Shown here: piece by piece, positions 1 to 12,182 of the stretch
How positions within the stretch are numbered: position 1 is the stretch's first letter
Layout: each line of letters starts with the position of its first letter
NCBI GenBank assembly: GCA_033032865.1
Contig: JAWHQI010000001.1
Coordinates: forward strand, 828,001-892,000
Length of the DNA stretch: 64,000 nt
DNA from: Dactylorhiza incarnata
Taxonomy: Eukaryota; Streptophyta; Magnoliopsida; Asparagales; Orchidaceae
Direction: 5' to 3'
The notes under the pieces: generated by a model
The model's database searches: none
The model's input: the letters and a program-made list of their open reading frames with translations, nothing else
What the model was told of the DNA's origin: nothing
Translations under genes and position numbers: made by a program

Positions 1-873
1 ACTTAACCTAAGTGAAATCAATATGCAAGTGCTGTACAAATTGTTTAACTTAACAAATTACACATATGTACATGTCACACTAAAAATAGCATAAAAGGAG
101 CTATACTTAGCCAAATGACATGAAATCAGTGTCATTTTAAAGGTAACCTCAAGGTCTACAATACTCATGTTGGTCACTGACTCCAGAAATGAACTTAACC
201 GAGGTGAAATCAACATGCAAGTGCTGTACAAAGTGTTTAACATTACAAAAATACACATATAAACATGTCACACCAAAAATGGCATAGAAGGAGCTACACT
301 TGTCCAAATGACATGAAATTAGTGGCATTTTAAAGGTAACCTCAAGGTCTACAATACTCATGTTGGTCACTAACTCCAGAAATGAATTTAACCTAGGTGA
401 AATCAACATGCAAGTTCTGTACAAATTGTTTAACTTAACAAATTACACATATGTACATGTCACACTAAAAATAGAATAGAAGGAGCTATACTTAGCCAAA
501 TGGCATGAAATCAGTGGCATTTTAAAGGTAACCTCAAGGTCCACAATACTCATGTTGGTCACCGAATCTAGAAATGAACTAAACCTAGGTGAAATCAACA
601 TGCAAATGCTGTACAAATTGTTTAACTTAACAAATTACACCTATGTACATGTCACACTAAAAATAGCATCGAAGGATCTATACTTAGCCAAATGGCATGA
701 AATTAGTGGCATTTTAAAGGTAACCTCAAGGTCTACAATACTCAAGTTGATCACTAACTCTAGAAATGAACTTAACCTAGGTGAAATCAACAAGGAGCTA
801 TACTTAGCCAAATGGCATGAAATCAGTGGCATTTTAAAGGTAACCTCAAGGTCTAAAATACTCATGTTGGTCA
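1..873. repeat. 192-bp tandem array inside the partial LTR
   Basis: The same block recurs at a spacing of 192-193 bp, anchored at 'gaaatgaa' near 187, 380, 572 and 764. There are about four full units plus a last unit with an internal deletion after 'gaaatcaaca' near 800. A degenerate unit-like piece ('acatgctacactaaaaat') occurs at about 1125. The short ORFs on both strands follow the repeat period and are not considered genes. The array occupies the same relative place in its LTR as the 156-bp array in the neighbouring element. Confidence 0.93.
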
Positions 874-1290
874 GAGACTTTGTATAACTAGGTATACTAT
901 CCACCAAACGTTTGAGTTGGTTTGACTTCATAAAACACTAGATCTAATATTTTCAAGGGAAATGAAATGATGATCAAGACCGTAGAAAAATCATTTCCAC
1001 AAGTTCTCAATTTTTTTTGGTAGGATGTACATTAGGGAATGACTCATGCATGCACCAAAATTCAAGATATTTAGAGTGTTTACCTCTCTAAATTAATTTT
1101 TATAAGAAAAAGGGGGACCATATGTACATGCTACACTAAAAATGGTCTACAGGGAGATACAATGCTCCATTTGGGGTGATCTATTTTTTTAAAAATTCTA
1201 GAACCAAGGGCTACAACTTTGATGTTCAAAGTTTTCTCAGAAAATGAGGGGGTATTTTTAATAAATTATTTAAGGAGGATGCATTATGTG
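873..1290. other. Unique part of the partial LTR, no gene seen
   Basis: This AT-rich LTR sequence weakly resembles 7390-7560 of the neighbouring LTR (shared order of 'tgcatg' and 'tcaagat/tcaaaat' blocks). No ORF or RNA gene is supported. Confidence 0.6.
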
Positions 1291-1379
1291 TGACATTTTA
1301 ATTAAATCTGTTATTTAATTCATTTTGGGCTGCGGTTAATGATTTCACTTAAAATCAACGGTGCGGATTTCGTCTTCCT

Positions 1380-2050
1380 CGATGAGCCTACAACCCCGAT
1401 TTCATCTTCCTGGGCTGATTTGCAATCCATAATTCGGCCATCCTAGGCCATCTCCGGCCAAACCCCCAAGCCACCATCTCCACCCGACATCGGGCTTCCG
1501 ATTGGCGGTGGCTGTTTGGCCGGAGGTGGTCGGAGGTGGCCTGTGCCACCTTTCGTTTTTTTTGAGCCGGAACAAGAAAAATGAAACGGCGATTTACACC
1601 ATTTCTTCATGAATTTTGAAAAGGGAAGAGAGGGGGAGACTAACACAGGTGGAGAGGGGAAGGAACGTTGCCTGTGGGAGAGCTTGGCGGTGGGTGTTGC
1701 GACGGAGGAAGGCTTGGTTCCCATTTCCGGCATCCATGGCTACTTGGTGCAGTTGAGCTCGAAATCTTCACTAGAGGGGGGGGGGGGGGGTTCGGTTGCT
1801 TGAGGGCTCCTAAAGGTGATAGGATGGAGAGATGGGGGAGTTGGGGAGTATATGGCTTGGTGCCATTAAGGTGGCTTTCGACCAACCTTGCTGCCCATTA
1901 CAGCCAATCAGAGTTCATCCCCCACTACCCCAGGCTGACTGGAATTTACTCCTCATCTCAGAGGAGGGCTTAGGGAAAGGGAGTGGTGTGCCAAATGGCA
2001 TGCATTCCCCATTTTCCTCCTTGGTGTTTCCTTGTCTTCTTCCTCCAACT
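1380..2050 (-). other. GC-rich LTR block, copy 1
   Basis: This block is GC-rich compared with its flanks and recurs in the two LARD LTRs at 7850-8600 and 24950-25700. It contains a run of 15 G at 1776-1790. On the minus strand, the transcription sense of the LTR, a proline- and serine-rich reading frame (1885-1640) resembles the frame 25502-25185 in the third copy, for example through a 'CRKW' core followed by 'LPP'. The frames differ in length and break at the G-run, so I do not call a gene. It may be a transcribed LTR leader or an old captured sequence. Confidence 0.45.
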
Positions 2051-2822
2051 AAAGCCTAAAAACTGATGCAATCACTACCCCTTAATTTCAAATTTCAGAA
2101 GGCTAGGGGCTGGTCATCATGTGGGCTGCCTTCTTGGGCAATGGGATGGGTTAATCCCTCTTAATTTGGGTTTGGAGCTCACTTGACCCAAATAGACCAA
2201 AATGGGGACTTTTGGGTTTTGGCTTTGCTCAAGCTCTCATCACTTAATGTGACTGACCCATATTATTGCCTTGTACCCTTTGGACCCATTCCAAGAGGAA
2301 TTGAGTCATGGTGGAGGTCATATGGGGCTTGATTGCACTTATTTGCCTATAGGGGCAATTTGGGAATTTTGGATGATTTTGCCCTAATTTCCAAAATTGA
2401 CTTATCCCATGGGTCCAATGTGGACCCATTAGACTCCCTAACTGATCTTGGGGTGTTAGGGATGATTAATTTGATCAAACTGAGTCAATTGCAGGATAAT
2501 TGAAGGGGATTAGTTCAATTTGGCCAATTTGGGGGTTTTTGGTAATTGACCCAAATTTCCCAAAATTGGTCAATTCCAATTGGTCCATTTTGTTTCATTA
2601 GTCTATCCTAGTGTTTAGGAAGGGTTTGGTGTGGTAAATTTATCATTTAGGAACTTGATATCAAGTCTTAAGCCTTGGGCTCAATTTGGCTATTTGCACA
2701 CCAAGGTGATTTTTACCTATTCACCTTGGTCCTTATGGCCATTTTGGTCTCTTAGAGCAATGTCATGACCTTGTCATGACAAAAATGCATCTTAGGGGTC
2801 TAGTTGTTTTGGGGATGTTACA

Positions 2823-2961
2823 ATTTTATTCATCGCACTAAACATCCTCCCAACCGATTCCTACTTCAGCATGTCCTGCCGCCAAAGTACGTTGAAGCTC
2901 GTGAGCGCGTGCGTGCTCTGTTCATTATATCGTACACCCGGGCTGAATTTTTGGTGTTCTG
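2823..2961 (+). repeat. Module D, copy 1, left part
   Basis: This 139-bp stretch lies between two unrelated LTR ends. It matches 27664-27806 of module D copy 2 ('attttattcatcgcac' through 'gaatttttg'). The match resumes on the far side of the large element at 26568, so the piece was separated from its right half by that insertion. It ends in TTCTG (2957-2961), the left copy of the target-site duplication. Its first bases would be the target site of the 1-2822 element. Confidence 0.85.
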
Positions 2962-4258
2962 TGTAAGACCCTCTTTTTTTGCATTCTTTCCCGGGACTTA
3001 CCGCCCAGAACCGCCATCTGGCGGCGACACCATTACACCCAATGGTCGCCGCCACAAGACGCCGATCCTATCGGCTATTCATCATCATTCAGGCCAACCA
3101 TAATCACAGTAATTAAAGTATTAAATGAAACAAGTCCACAAAATCACATTATAAATTTATCATAATACAAGATTATAATGTCCACAATGAGAGAGAACTA
3201 AAAGAATAGGGGCTTACGCCCAATACATGTTCAAATATAGTGCAACAACACTCTCACTCTACATCTATGAGGAAGCTATCAAACTCTGTCTTCATGCATC
3301 TGTAGCTGTTGCTGCGATGACATGTAGTGACTGCTCTTCTTCATCCCGTCCTCCTGTCCCATCTCCTGAATGGGGTCCTGCTGTTCGGACACATCATCCC
3401 TAAAATGATGAGGTCCACCGACCGTTAGTCTATAAGACTCAGCATATTCCTCACCGCCTCCACCCGCGACTCCTAGGCACCGTGCGGGAGGAGGAAGTGG
3501 AGGACATCAAAGGGTAAATCAAAAGCATGTGACGTGTGGCTAGACTAGCAGGGTTTATAATTACTGAACATTTAATAATAACAATTCTATGCTGGCAGAG
3601 TATAAAGTGACAGCAATAAGTAAAAGACAATGTAATATAAGGAAACTGGTATAATAAATAAGAGCAGCTACGAATGTAACCTTAACTTATATGCACACAC
3701 AAAAGCACATAAGCTAAAGGATCTGGCACAAAGGTAAACTCATCGTATAAAAGAGCCCATACAAATTTATACGATGAGGTCTCTGATTATGCAAGAATGA
3801 TATGCTATGATATGCAATGCAATGTTGCATCTCAAGCACACGACTCTGTACGTACAGATCTTTAGTTCTCACTTTTCAGAGGTAGTTAACCTCTCGGGCA
3901 CCTCCCGTCGTGGTCAAACGGTGGCAGAGGAGCGGGTGTCTCCTCACCTGGGTGGGTAAGTCACACTACCAGACCTAGGCCCTAACGTACGTTGTAATAC
4001 CGGTACCCGGTACTCACGTGCTCCTGCGTACTAAACTGAATAGGCCAGGCAGGGTTTATGGAATCCGTCCCGTCGGACGCGCAGTAAAACAACCTGGCCC
4101 CTAATCAAACCATTAGCACTGCCGAGTCAACGAACTGTTGTCGGTGTGATGACTAAGCCAGAACCGAAGACCCACCACATCTTATGCATATGCAAATATG
4201 TATTAACCCTTACTACCGAGCCTCCAGCTCACAATTCTAAATCAACATTTATAAAGTA

Positions 4259-4922
4259 GAGCCTATCGCTCGCCAGACTACACCAGTCTTATATTTAAGC
4301 TACGAGCCTACCGCTCGCTAGACTACACCAGTCTTATATTTAAACTACGAGCCTACCGCTCGCTAGACTACACCAGTCTTATATTTAAAATATGAGACTA
4401 CCGCTCGCTAGACTACACAGTCTTATATTTAATCTACCAATCTACCGCTCGCTAGACTACACCAGTCTTATATTTAAACTACGAGCCTACCGCTCGCTAG
4501 ACTACACCTGTCTTATATTTAAACTACGAGCCTACCGCTTGCTGGACTATCCCAGTCCTTATTCCTTATAACCCGAGCCTACCGCTCGCAGGACTATCCC
4601 AGTCCTTATTCCTTTTAACCCGAGCCTACCGCTCGTAGGACTATCACAGTCCTTCCTTATAACCCGAGCCTACCGCTCGCAGGACTATCCCAGTCCTTCC
4701 TTATAACCCGAGTCTACAACTCGCAGGACTATCCCAATCCTTCCTTATAACCCGAGCCTACCACTCGCAGGACTATCCCAGTCCTTCCTTATAACCCGAG
4801 CCTACCGCTCGCAGGACTATCCCAGTCCTTCCTTATAACCCGAGCCTACCGCTCGCAGGACTATCCCAGTCCTTCCTTATAACCCGAGCCTACCGCTCGC
4901 AGGACTATCCCAGTCCTTATTT
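4259..4922. repeat. 44-45-bp hairpin tandem array (15 units)
   Basis: Fifteen head-to-tail units start near 4259, 4305, 4350, 4394, 4437, 4483, 4528, 4574, 4622, 4666, 4710, 4754, 4798, 4842 and 4886. Each contains two short inverted repeats, GAGC-5nt-GCTC and AGACT-5nt-AGTCT. Units 1-6 have AGACT/AGTCT stems, unit 7 has GGACT/AGTCC, and units 8-15 have AGGACT/AGTCCT, so both arms change together. In unit 11 (4710-4722) the first stem is GAGT/ACTC in place of GAGC/GCTC, again paired. There are no unique spacers, so this is not a CRISPR array. The second LTR carries the same array, split by C1. Confidence 0.9.
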
Positions 4923-5690
4923 CATTCCTTCCCAAATTTGGGAGGGAGATTATGTTTCAAGTTCTCCTACTTTACCACTCTTGTCTATTGTTAGTTGATC
5001 TTAGCAGCTTGGGGTGAATCCTGGACTTCCCGTGGATTACCCGGTGAAGGGCTCGCAACGGTACTAGGGAATGTGATGGTGACTGAAGCCCAAATCCCCC
5101 TTTCCAGGATATTTATTTTATTTAGTTGCTACCCATTCTTGTATGCACATTTGCTCTCCAATTGCTCTAAAATCCTAGGGTGGATTACCATTTGACTCGG
5201 GCAGACATTTGTCGGTGTTCCATTGAACACCGAACCATGTCATTCCTAGTGACCGACTATTTCCTTGTATTATCTCTCAATCACAATTTTCACTTCTTGC
5301 TAAGTCATCCTTCGCCTCCCATAATAGGTCCTTGTCAAATTCCTGAATTGATAGTTTTACTAAACGCACCCTGTCTTTATTTCCGATGACTGCCCTTGGA
5401 GATTAATCCTTTAACCTAATTGGGCATCTACAATTATCTTAGAGTTAGTAACTCCGCGGGTGGTGACCATAAGGAAGGGGTCCGAATCTATGTTTTCAGT
5501 TTCTACTGTTCGCAGACCAAGGTGAGATTGAACTAGGTTTGACTCTTAAGACGCAAGCTTGGCCCTATCATGTCCTAATGAGCTCCAATTTCTTACCATA
5601 GGTTCTCAATGAGTAATGATCTAACAACCTCAAATCCTACAATTCATACTCTTCTAGGGAATCTTTAATCATAGTTTCTATTCAAATAGA
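4923..5690. other. LTR spacer between two arrays, no gene
   Basis: This sequence is shared with 22036-22790 of the other LTR. The short + frames starting at 4995 and 22098 have the same N-terminal sequence but different lengths and no recognisable domain. Confidence 0.6.
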
Positions 5691-7090
5691 TGTGGTGAAA
5701 GTAAAGTTTTACGCAACAAATACCATCTACAGATATCTATAAATTCTGATAAATTCAAAATAGCATAGTATTGGTATAAAAACATCAAACACTAAGTTTC
5801 ACAATTTTTCAGGGATTATTTGACCATGATTTGTATTTAATACAAGTGGTGTGCCAATAAGGTTTTACACTACAACTACCATCTACAGGTCACAATAAAT
5901 TCTGATAAAATCACAGTAGTACAATATTGTCCTAAAAACTTCAGTGCCAAAGTTTCATAATATTCCAAGGAGTAATTATCCATAATTACCATTTAATGCA
6001 AGTGGTGTGCCAATAAGGTTTTACACTACAACCACCATCTACAGGTCACAATACATTATGATAAACTCACAGTAGTATAATATTGACCTAAAAACTTCAG
6101 AACCTAGTTTCACATTTTTCCAAGGAATATTTACCCATAATTACTATTTAATACAAGTGGTGTGCCAATAAGGTTTTACACTACAAATACCATCTACAGG
6201 TCATAATAAATTATGATAAAATCACAGTAGTACAATATTGACCTAAAAACTTCAGTGCCAATGTTTCATAATATTCCAAGGAGTATTTATCCATAATTAC
6301 CATTTAATACAAGTGGTGTGCCAATAAGGTTTTACACTACAAACACCATCTACAGGTCACAATAAATTCTGATAAAATCACAATAGTACAATATTGACGT
6401 AAAAACTTCAGAACCGAAGTTTCACGATTTTCCAAGGAATATTTACCCATAATTACTATTTAATACAAGTGGTGTGCCAATAAGGTTTTACACTACAACC
6501 ACCATCTACAGGTCACAATAAATTCTGATAAAATCACAGTATTACAATATTGACCTAAAAACTTTAGTGCCAAAGTTTTACATTTTACCAAGGAATATTT
6601 ACCCATAATTACTATTTAATACAAGTGGTGTGTCAATAAGGTTTTACACTACAACTACCATCTATAGGTCACAATAAATTCTGATAAAATCACAGTATTA
6701 CAATATTGACCTAAAAACTTCAGAACCTAAGTTTCACATTTTTCCAAGGAATATGTACCCATAATTACTATTTAATACAAGTGGTGTGCCAATAAGGTTT
6801 TACACTACAACTACCATCTACAGATCACAATAAATTCTGATAAAATCACAGTAGTACAATATTAACCTAAAAATACCAAGTCCTAAATTTCAGAATATTC
6901 CAGGGAAATTTAAATCACATTATCCAATTGATTCTCATGGTGTGCAAATAAGGACTTATACATTAAGTACTTGATTATGACCTCAATAAAATCTGGTAAA
7001 ATTTGTAGAGCATAATATTGACCTAAAAATCACAAGTCCTAAATTTCAGAATATTCCATGTTGATTTTACCCCCAAAATTCCATTAATTT
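5690..7090. repeat. 156-bp tandem array in the 3' LTR
   Basis: The anchor 'gtggtgtgccaataagg' recurs at 5846, 6002, 6157, 6313, 6469, 6625 and 6781, a spacing of 155-156 bp. Degenerate units precede (from about 5690) and follow (about 6928 and after). Alternate units share small differences (for example 'ttcagtgcc' versus 'ttcagaacc'), which suggests growth by duplication of two-unit blocks. It is non-coding. Confidence 0.95.
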
Positions 7091-7850
7091 ATAGGTGTGA
7101 CAATTTAAATTAATTAGAAAAACCTAATGATTCTAGCTCTAATGACCTCCAAACTCTAGGACTTAGATTGTTAGGTCACCCTACTTGCATGGCCAAAGTT
7201 TTAGTGACATGCAAGGTGATTTTCACCTTTAAACCTAACTAAGACTTCAACAAGACCAAAATGGCTATTAGCACCCAATTTCCCTCTTAAGGCCCAAACT
7301 TCATTTAGAAGTTCAGAGAAATCCTCTCATGCACATGAGATGAAATTTTAACCAGGGCCCACTCATGACCTAAGTTAGACGTCACCAAAATTTTGGGGGT
7401 CTTGGGGTCCATATGACTACCTAATTAAATGTTTCATGCTTTATTTAATTCTCGCAAGAACTTAGGAAAAATCTTTGCCTAAAATCCTCAAATTTTGGCA
7501 GAGGGTGTAGTTAGGTATGACCCTTGCATGTTCAAAATTTCAGGCCATGGTGAAGTCCCCATCAATGGGAATTAACAAATATGTGGCTGGTTCACCATTT
7601 GAACCAGCCTCACTAAATTTGACCTACAAGAGTCTACAGATTCTCATTTGACCTGATTTCAATTCCTATGTAAAGTAGACTCAGAGATCTACAAGATTTG
7701 TCTCTAGACAATTTTCAATTTTTGGCCTCTAAGGGCCTCAATTTCGGCTTACAAAATCTGTCTAGAGGTGTGACATTTCATTTAATGTTATGATCTAATT
7801 AATTTTGGGCTGCGTTTAACATAAGCTGCCAGATCCAACGATCATGAGAT
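7090..7850. other. AT-rich LTR spacer, no gene
   Basis: Shared with 24180-24950 of the other LTR. Nothing coding or structural is evident apart from that similarity. Confidence 0.6.
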
Positions 7851-8600
7851 CATCTTCTCCGATGAGCCAACGACTCTGATTCGCCACGCATGGGCCATTT
7901 TGCGGGCAGAGTTCCGGCCAACTGAGGCCGTCTCTGGCCAAACGCCCAATCCATCTCCTTCACCGACCAAGAGCTATCGTTTGGCGGTGAGATCACGGCC
8001 GGAGGTGGCCTGCGCCACCTTTCATTTTTGCGGTTTGAAACATGGAAAAATACAAAATAACAGTGCCTTTGCAAGGCTCAATTCGACTGGGGGAGAGAAA
8101 GGATGCTAGCACAGGAGGAGGGGGAAAGGAACTTGCCTGTGTGCGAGCTTGGCGGCGGGTATTGCGGCGGAGGAAGAGCTAATTTCCATTTCCGACGTCC
8201 ATGGCTACTTGGGGCGGCTGAGCTCGAAATGTCTTTCTGGAAGGCGGGGCTCGACTGCTCTGGAGGTTCTGAAGCTGGTGGTGTGTGCAGTTTCAGTTGG
8301 GGTGGCTGTTTTGTTAGTAGACATTAAGGGTGGCAATTTCACCAAGGTAGCACCTCTCAGCCAGCCAACCATATGCCTCCAGTTCATGATAAAAATTGAT
8401 CCTGAGCTCGAATTATTGCCAGGGGAGAGAAGATTTGGCTCTCTTACATTGGGAAGGGGTGGTTGCCATTAGTGTGGCCGGCAAGGTGAAGTTAAGCTCT
8501 CTCCTCCCCCCTCTCAACACCTGCCATGTCTGCTCAAGCCTGCTGAGAATTCTTGTGTGAGCTCAGAGATGAGCTTTGGGGGAAGAATTGAGTGCCAATT
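7850..8600 (-). other. GC-rich LTR block, copy 2
   Basis: Homologous to 1380-2050 and 24950-25700, but the poly-G run is absent: the equivalent place near 8240 reads 'ggaaggcggggctc'. A minus-strand frame (8387-8205) starts 'MNWRHMVGWLRG' and resembles 'MSWRHVVGWLRG' in the 25502-25185 frame. Both are short and have no domain I recognise. Confidence 0.45.
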
Positions 8601-9454
8601 GGCACTCAATCTATGATCCCCTCATTTGTCCCCATATGGAAATGGTGTTTTCCCCCTTTTAACCCCTTGCATGTCCCCCAATTCGAAATTCAGAGGGCAA
8701 TTCAGGTCCTTGGGTGTGTGGGCTGATGGATGGGCCTTATTGGAGGGCCCTAGCCCACTCCACCTTGGCTTGGGTTAGGTTCAAGCTCACTTAATAAAAA
8801 TATGCCAAATTGAGGAATTGGGTTTGGGCTTGATTCAAGCTCACACCCTCCAATGTGACTGAGCCATATTGATGTATTAGACCCTATGGGCCTATTCCAA
8901 GAGAAATTGAGTAAAGGTGGGGCCAGATGGGGCTTGATTGCACTTATTTGTTTATAGGGGAAATTTGGGTATTTTGATGATTTTGCCCTAATCCTCCCAA
9001 AATTGGTTGTGCACTTTGGTTTGCTTAGGTCTCATTTACTCTCCTTAGTGTTTAGGTAGGGTTTTGCTAGGTTAATTTGACCAATTGAAGGTCAATTTAG
9101 GGTTTTAGCAAATAGATCAATTTGGGGCTTTTTAGTAATTGACCCAATTTCCCCAAATTGGTGGCCCTAAAGTTGACTTTAGCAAATTTGATCAATTGGA
9201 TTTGACCCCAATGGGTCCTAAATGACCCAAGGGATTCCCTAAGGTGTTTAGGAAGAGTTGGTGGGGTCAATTTGTCATTTTGAAGTCTAATATCAAGTCA
9301 TAAGCCATGGAGTCAAATTTGGCTATTTGCACACCAAGGTGATTTTCACTTATTCACCTTGGTTCTTAGGGCCATTTTGGTCTCTTAGAGGAATATCATG
9401 ACCTTGACATGACAAAATGCACTTCAGGGGTCTAGTTGTTCTGGGGATGTTACA

Positions 9455-12182
9455 AATCCCAATAAATGAAGAAACAATTTCGTCCCCGAAATTTAGGTTG
9501 GGTCTATGGAAGTCAAAGTTCAGAATATACCTGGAAGATTTGATAGTTCCTGTGCAACATGACTCCCGACTAATATTGGAAACGGTTAGGTCTAGTTCAC
9601 ATCGCCTCATCCTCAGTTTTCTGCCAAGTGCACTTTTCGTTAAATCTTACTACGTCCGTAATCACGATCTTCTTCCTGATGGTGTCCTTAAATATTTATC
9701 AGTTTGATGAAGATATACAGAGTGGAGAGAGGACATAAGTTGAAGTAAAGTTACATATTCACAAGGCGAGTGTGTAACTCAATCGAGCCCTATAATCTAT
9801 AGTATGATGTCTTCGTAAGTATACAATTCTCGATCAGGAGAGTATATTGTCATGTTCACCGTCAATATCTTCAATACCATATCCTTACTAACACTTTGGA
9901 TTTAACTCTCCTATGGTTCACAATCATTGTACACGTGATGTAAGTACTCATATTTGTTAGGTGTTTGCAATTAGAATTTTGACTTGTCTTCCAAGATCAT
10001 GATATGCTTATGGCTTGGGCAATATTGATTCTCTTAATTTTCATGACACCGTCATTCTTTTAATACTGTATGTCAACGTTTAATCATGCTTCTAAGATCC
10101 AAAATGATATTTAGTAAATTTAAATATGTCGATGGTCGTTTACTAAACTAAAAGGATACTCTAGTAATATTCAAGCTTAGTTCTGGTACTTTAATTCATG
10201 TTGGTCATCAATTCCAAGGCTCACAAAATTCATGTATTGTAAATCCTTCAAGATTAATTCTTGAAGTGCACCTAATCACATTAATGTCCTGAAACCTCAT
10301 TCCTGATTTTTATCCCAATCACGTGTTATCAATGGTCAAATCTATAGTTCTCATTTTGTTAAACGCAAACCAGTCTCAAATATTGCACGAGGCCTATCAC
10401 TTATGGATCAACTATCAATAAGATATGATGTCATCTCCCATTCATTCCAGGAGTCTTGTAAGTGGTGATTTATTGGTTTCAACTCTTCATATTGTCATAT
10501 TCTTGGGCCTAATTCTTATTCCTTTTATATTTATGGCATCCACCAATTTGTGCACAAATTATCATTTATCATGTCCCAATAGGTTTAATAAAGATTCCAG
10601 AGACCAGTTAAGATCCGAAAAAGTGTTCAATAGAAGTCCATAGTCTTTCCTTCTTATAATAATTCCAAAAGATTAATTATTTAAGCTAGGGGTGGAAACT
10701 CATTTAGGGAAGGAAGTATGATAACTAATCAATAGTTAACTATAATAAATTTTCAGAAGTTTAATGGAGACCACAAGTCTATCTACTCATTTCCATAATA
10801 TTCCAAGTTTTCATAATGATCTGGGGGAACTCGACCCTGGAATTCTCAATAATGCTTAATGTAACAAGAGTTCACCAACCCCAATTTCCTATGGAACTCA
10901 ATCCTCAAGGTCTTTGATTCTTTCAGAGACGAAAGATCTCTTGATAACGAGTGCGTGTTTCAAATTTCGACAGAATTGGCTAAGGAAATAATTATTATCC
11001 ATAAAACTCTATGTGTAACAACATGGGTATTATCCCAGGCTACCTTGGTCTCACATGCGGGACCCACCAATAAGTAGGGGTCCAAAAGGACACAAATTTG
11101 TCCAGGGATCTTTCTTTCCGAGACCTACCTTCCATAAAAGATTTGAGTGGATTGGTTTCTATTAAGCCTTAGGTCTACCACAATCGTATGCAATGAAATC
11201 ATTTCCAAATCTATAGAACTTTATCTCCAAAATTTTGATTTTTGGACCGCATATGTATCGTACTAAATTACATGTATGATGTAAAATTCAGATTATCTGG
11301 ATAAGTCAGAAGATGGGGGCACACAAATTTGGGTCTAGGGTTCAATTTATATACCCTGCACCAAAATGGGTGCCCAGGGAGTTGTATTGCACAGACTTTT
11401 ATGTTTCTATAATAACCCAAGTTAATATTATAGCAGCCCAATAAACGAAGAAACAAGATTAGCCTCCCGTAAATCTTGTGCTGAGTTTCTTAAATCCGAC
11501 AATTTGGACATTTCGCGTATTTACATAATCCTTATGGGTATACAGTCCTTGAGATTTGTGTATATGGTAAGGTTCTCTACCCTCAAAATGCCATTTACCG
11601 TAACTTTTCCAAGGATCGTGTGCCTATTAAGTGGTCTTCTCTAAGTTGGAATTCTCATTCCACATTTGACATCCTTTCTTTGTGATGGTTTTCCGAGGGT
11701 GGAAGTGTGGAGTATTAGCTTCTAAGCACATAAGTTAAGCCTTATGAGTCTCATACTAATCTGATAGTACAATCAGAAGCACCAAATACACTTAAGATTG
11801 TCCTATTTGTTTGTGTGAGGGGTGTTAATATCACTTAGGAAGTGACGTGGGTATATCGGGGAGTAAGCCCCGAACACTTACAGACGCTTTCAACTCCTTC
11901 TTTTAGACACTTTGGGGGTATCCTACTACTTGGTCAAAATATTTTTGAGGTTGATGTCCGACTATGATACCTTATGAGATGTCTTGTTAAGTCAAACCAA
12001 TACGGTGTACTAGTCAGGTTGGCCTAATCTCATCGTTAAGTGGACAAAGTTATGTGATTTCCCGAATGGGCACACCACTGTTTCCGCTGCTAGTATTTCC
12101 TCAAACTAAGCTCGAGCGGGATGGCCCAGGGTTTGTGGACTTCTTTTACTTGGATTGAAAGTCGGCTAAGCTGATACCAGTT
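9455..12182 (-). other. Internal domain of the LARD-like element, non-coding
   Basis: This 2728-bp centre lies between the two long LTRs. No zinc knuckle, protease, reverse transcriptase or integrase motif is visible in any supplied reading frame, and the longest frames are under 100 codons. A block next to the 3' LTR (about 9455-9490, 'ccaataaatgaagaaacaa') is echoed at about 11438-11460 ('ccaataaacgaagaaacaa'). No clear polypurine tract was found at the 9455 side: on the minus strand it reads 'attgggatt' before the LTR. Confidence 0.8.
12168..12179 (-). promoter_or_regulatory. Primer binding site of the LARD-like element
   Basis: The minus strand reads TGGTATCAGCTT, three bases (AAC) inside the LTR end. 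TGGTATCAG is the usual plant retrotransposon site complementary to the 3' end of initiator methionine tRNA. It fixes the element's orientation as minus. Confidence 0.85.

Larger units (their letters stand above)
1..2822 (-). mobile_element. Partial long LTR of a LARD-related element
   Basis: The segment ends at 2822 in GGGGATGTTACA, the reverse complement of the LTR start TGTAACATCCCC seen again at 9454 and 26567. From about 1290 to 2822 it aligns by eye with 7768-9454 and 24880-26567. Shared landmarks are the 'ttttgggctgcg' block, the GC-rich block with the 'ggaggtgg' motif, the 'caccttggt' block and the final 'ctagttgtt' block. From about 900 to 1290 the similarity is weaker but follows the same order. 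The copy is clearly more diverged than the two LTRs of the neighbouring element, so it represents a sister subfamily. Its other end lies left of the window. The next bases (2823 onward) belong to module D, so this element inserted there. No coding sequence is supported. Confidence 0.8.
2962..9454 (-). mobile_element. 3' LTR of the LARD-like element
   Basis: This uninterrupted 6493-bp LTR runs, in + strand order, through a segment shared with 12183-13470, a 44-45-bp hairpin array (4259-4922), a spacer, a 156-bp array (about 5690-7090), an AT-rich part, the GC-rich block (7850-8600), and a terminal block ending in GATGTTACA. The inverted ends are TGTAAGA/TGTTACA. None of its short ORFs shows a recognisable protein motif. 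Confidence 0.9.

Noticed and set aside
4259..4922. Possible CRISPR array
   Set aside because: Units are contiguous with no unique spacers, lie inside an LTR, and the context is plant nuclear DNA.
9350..9707. 86-96-codon ORFs at the LTR/internal boundary of the LARD-like element
   Set aside because: They straddle the LTR end, have no domain, and are not conserved at the matching LTR end at 26567.
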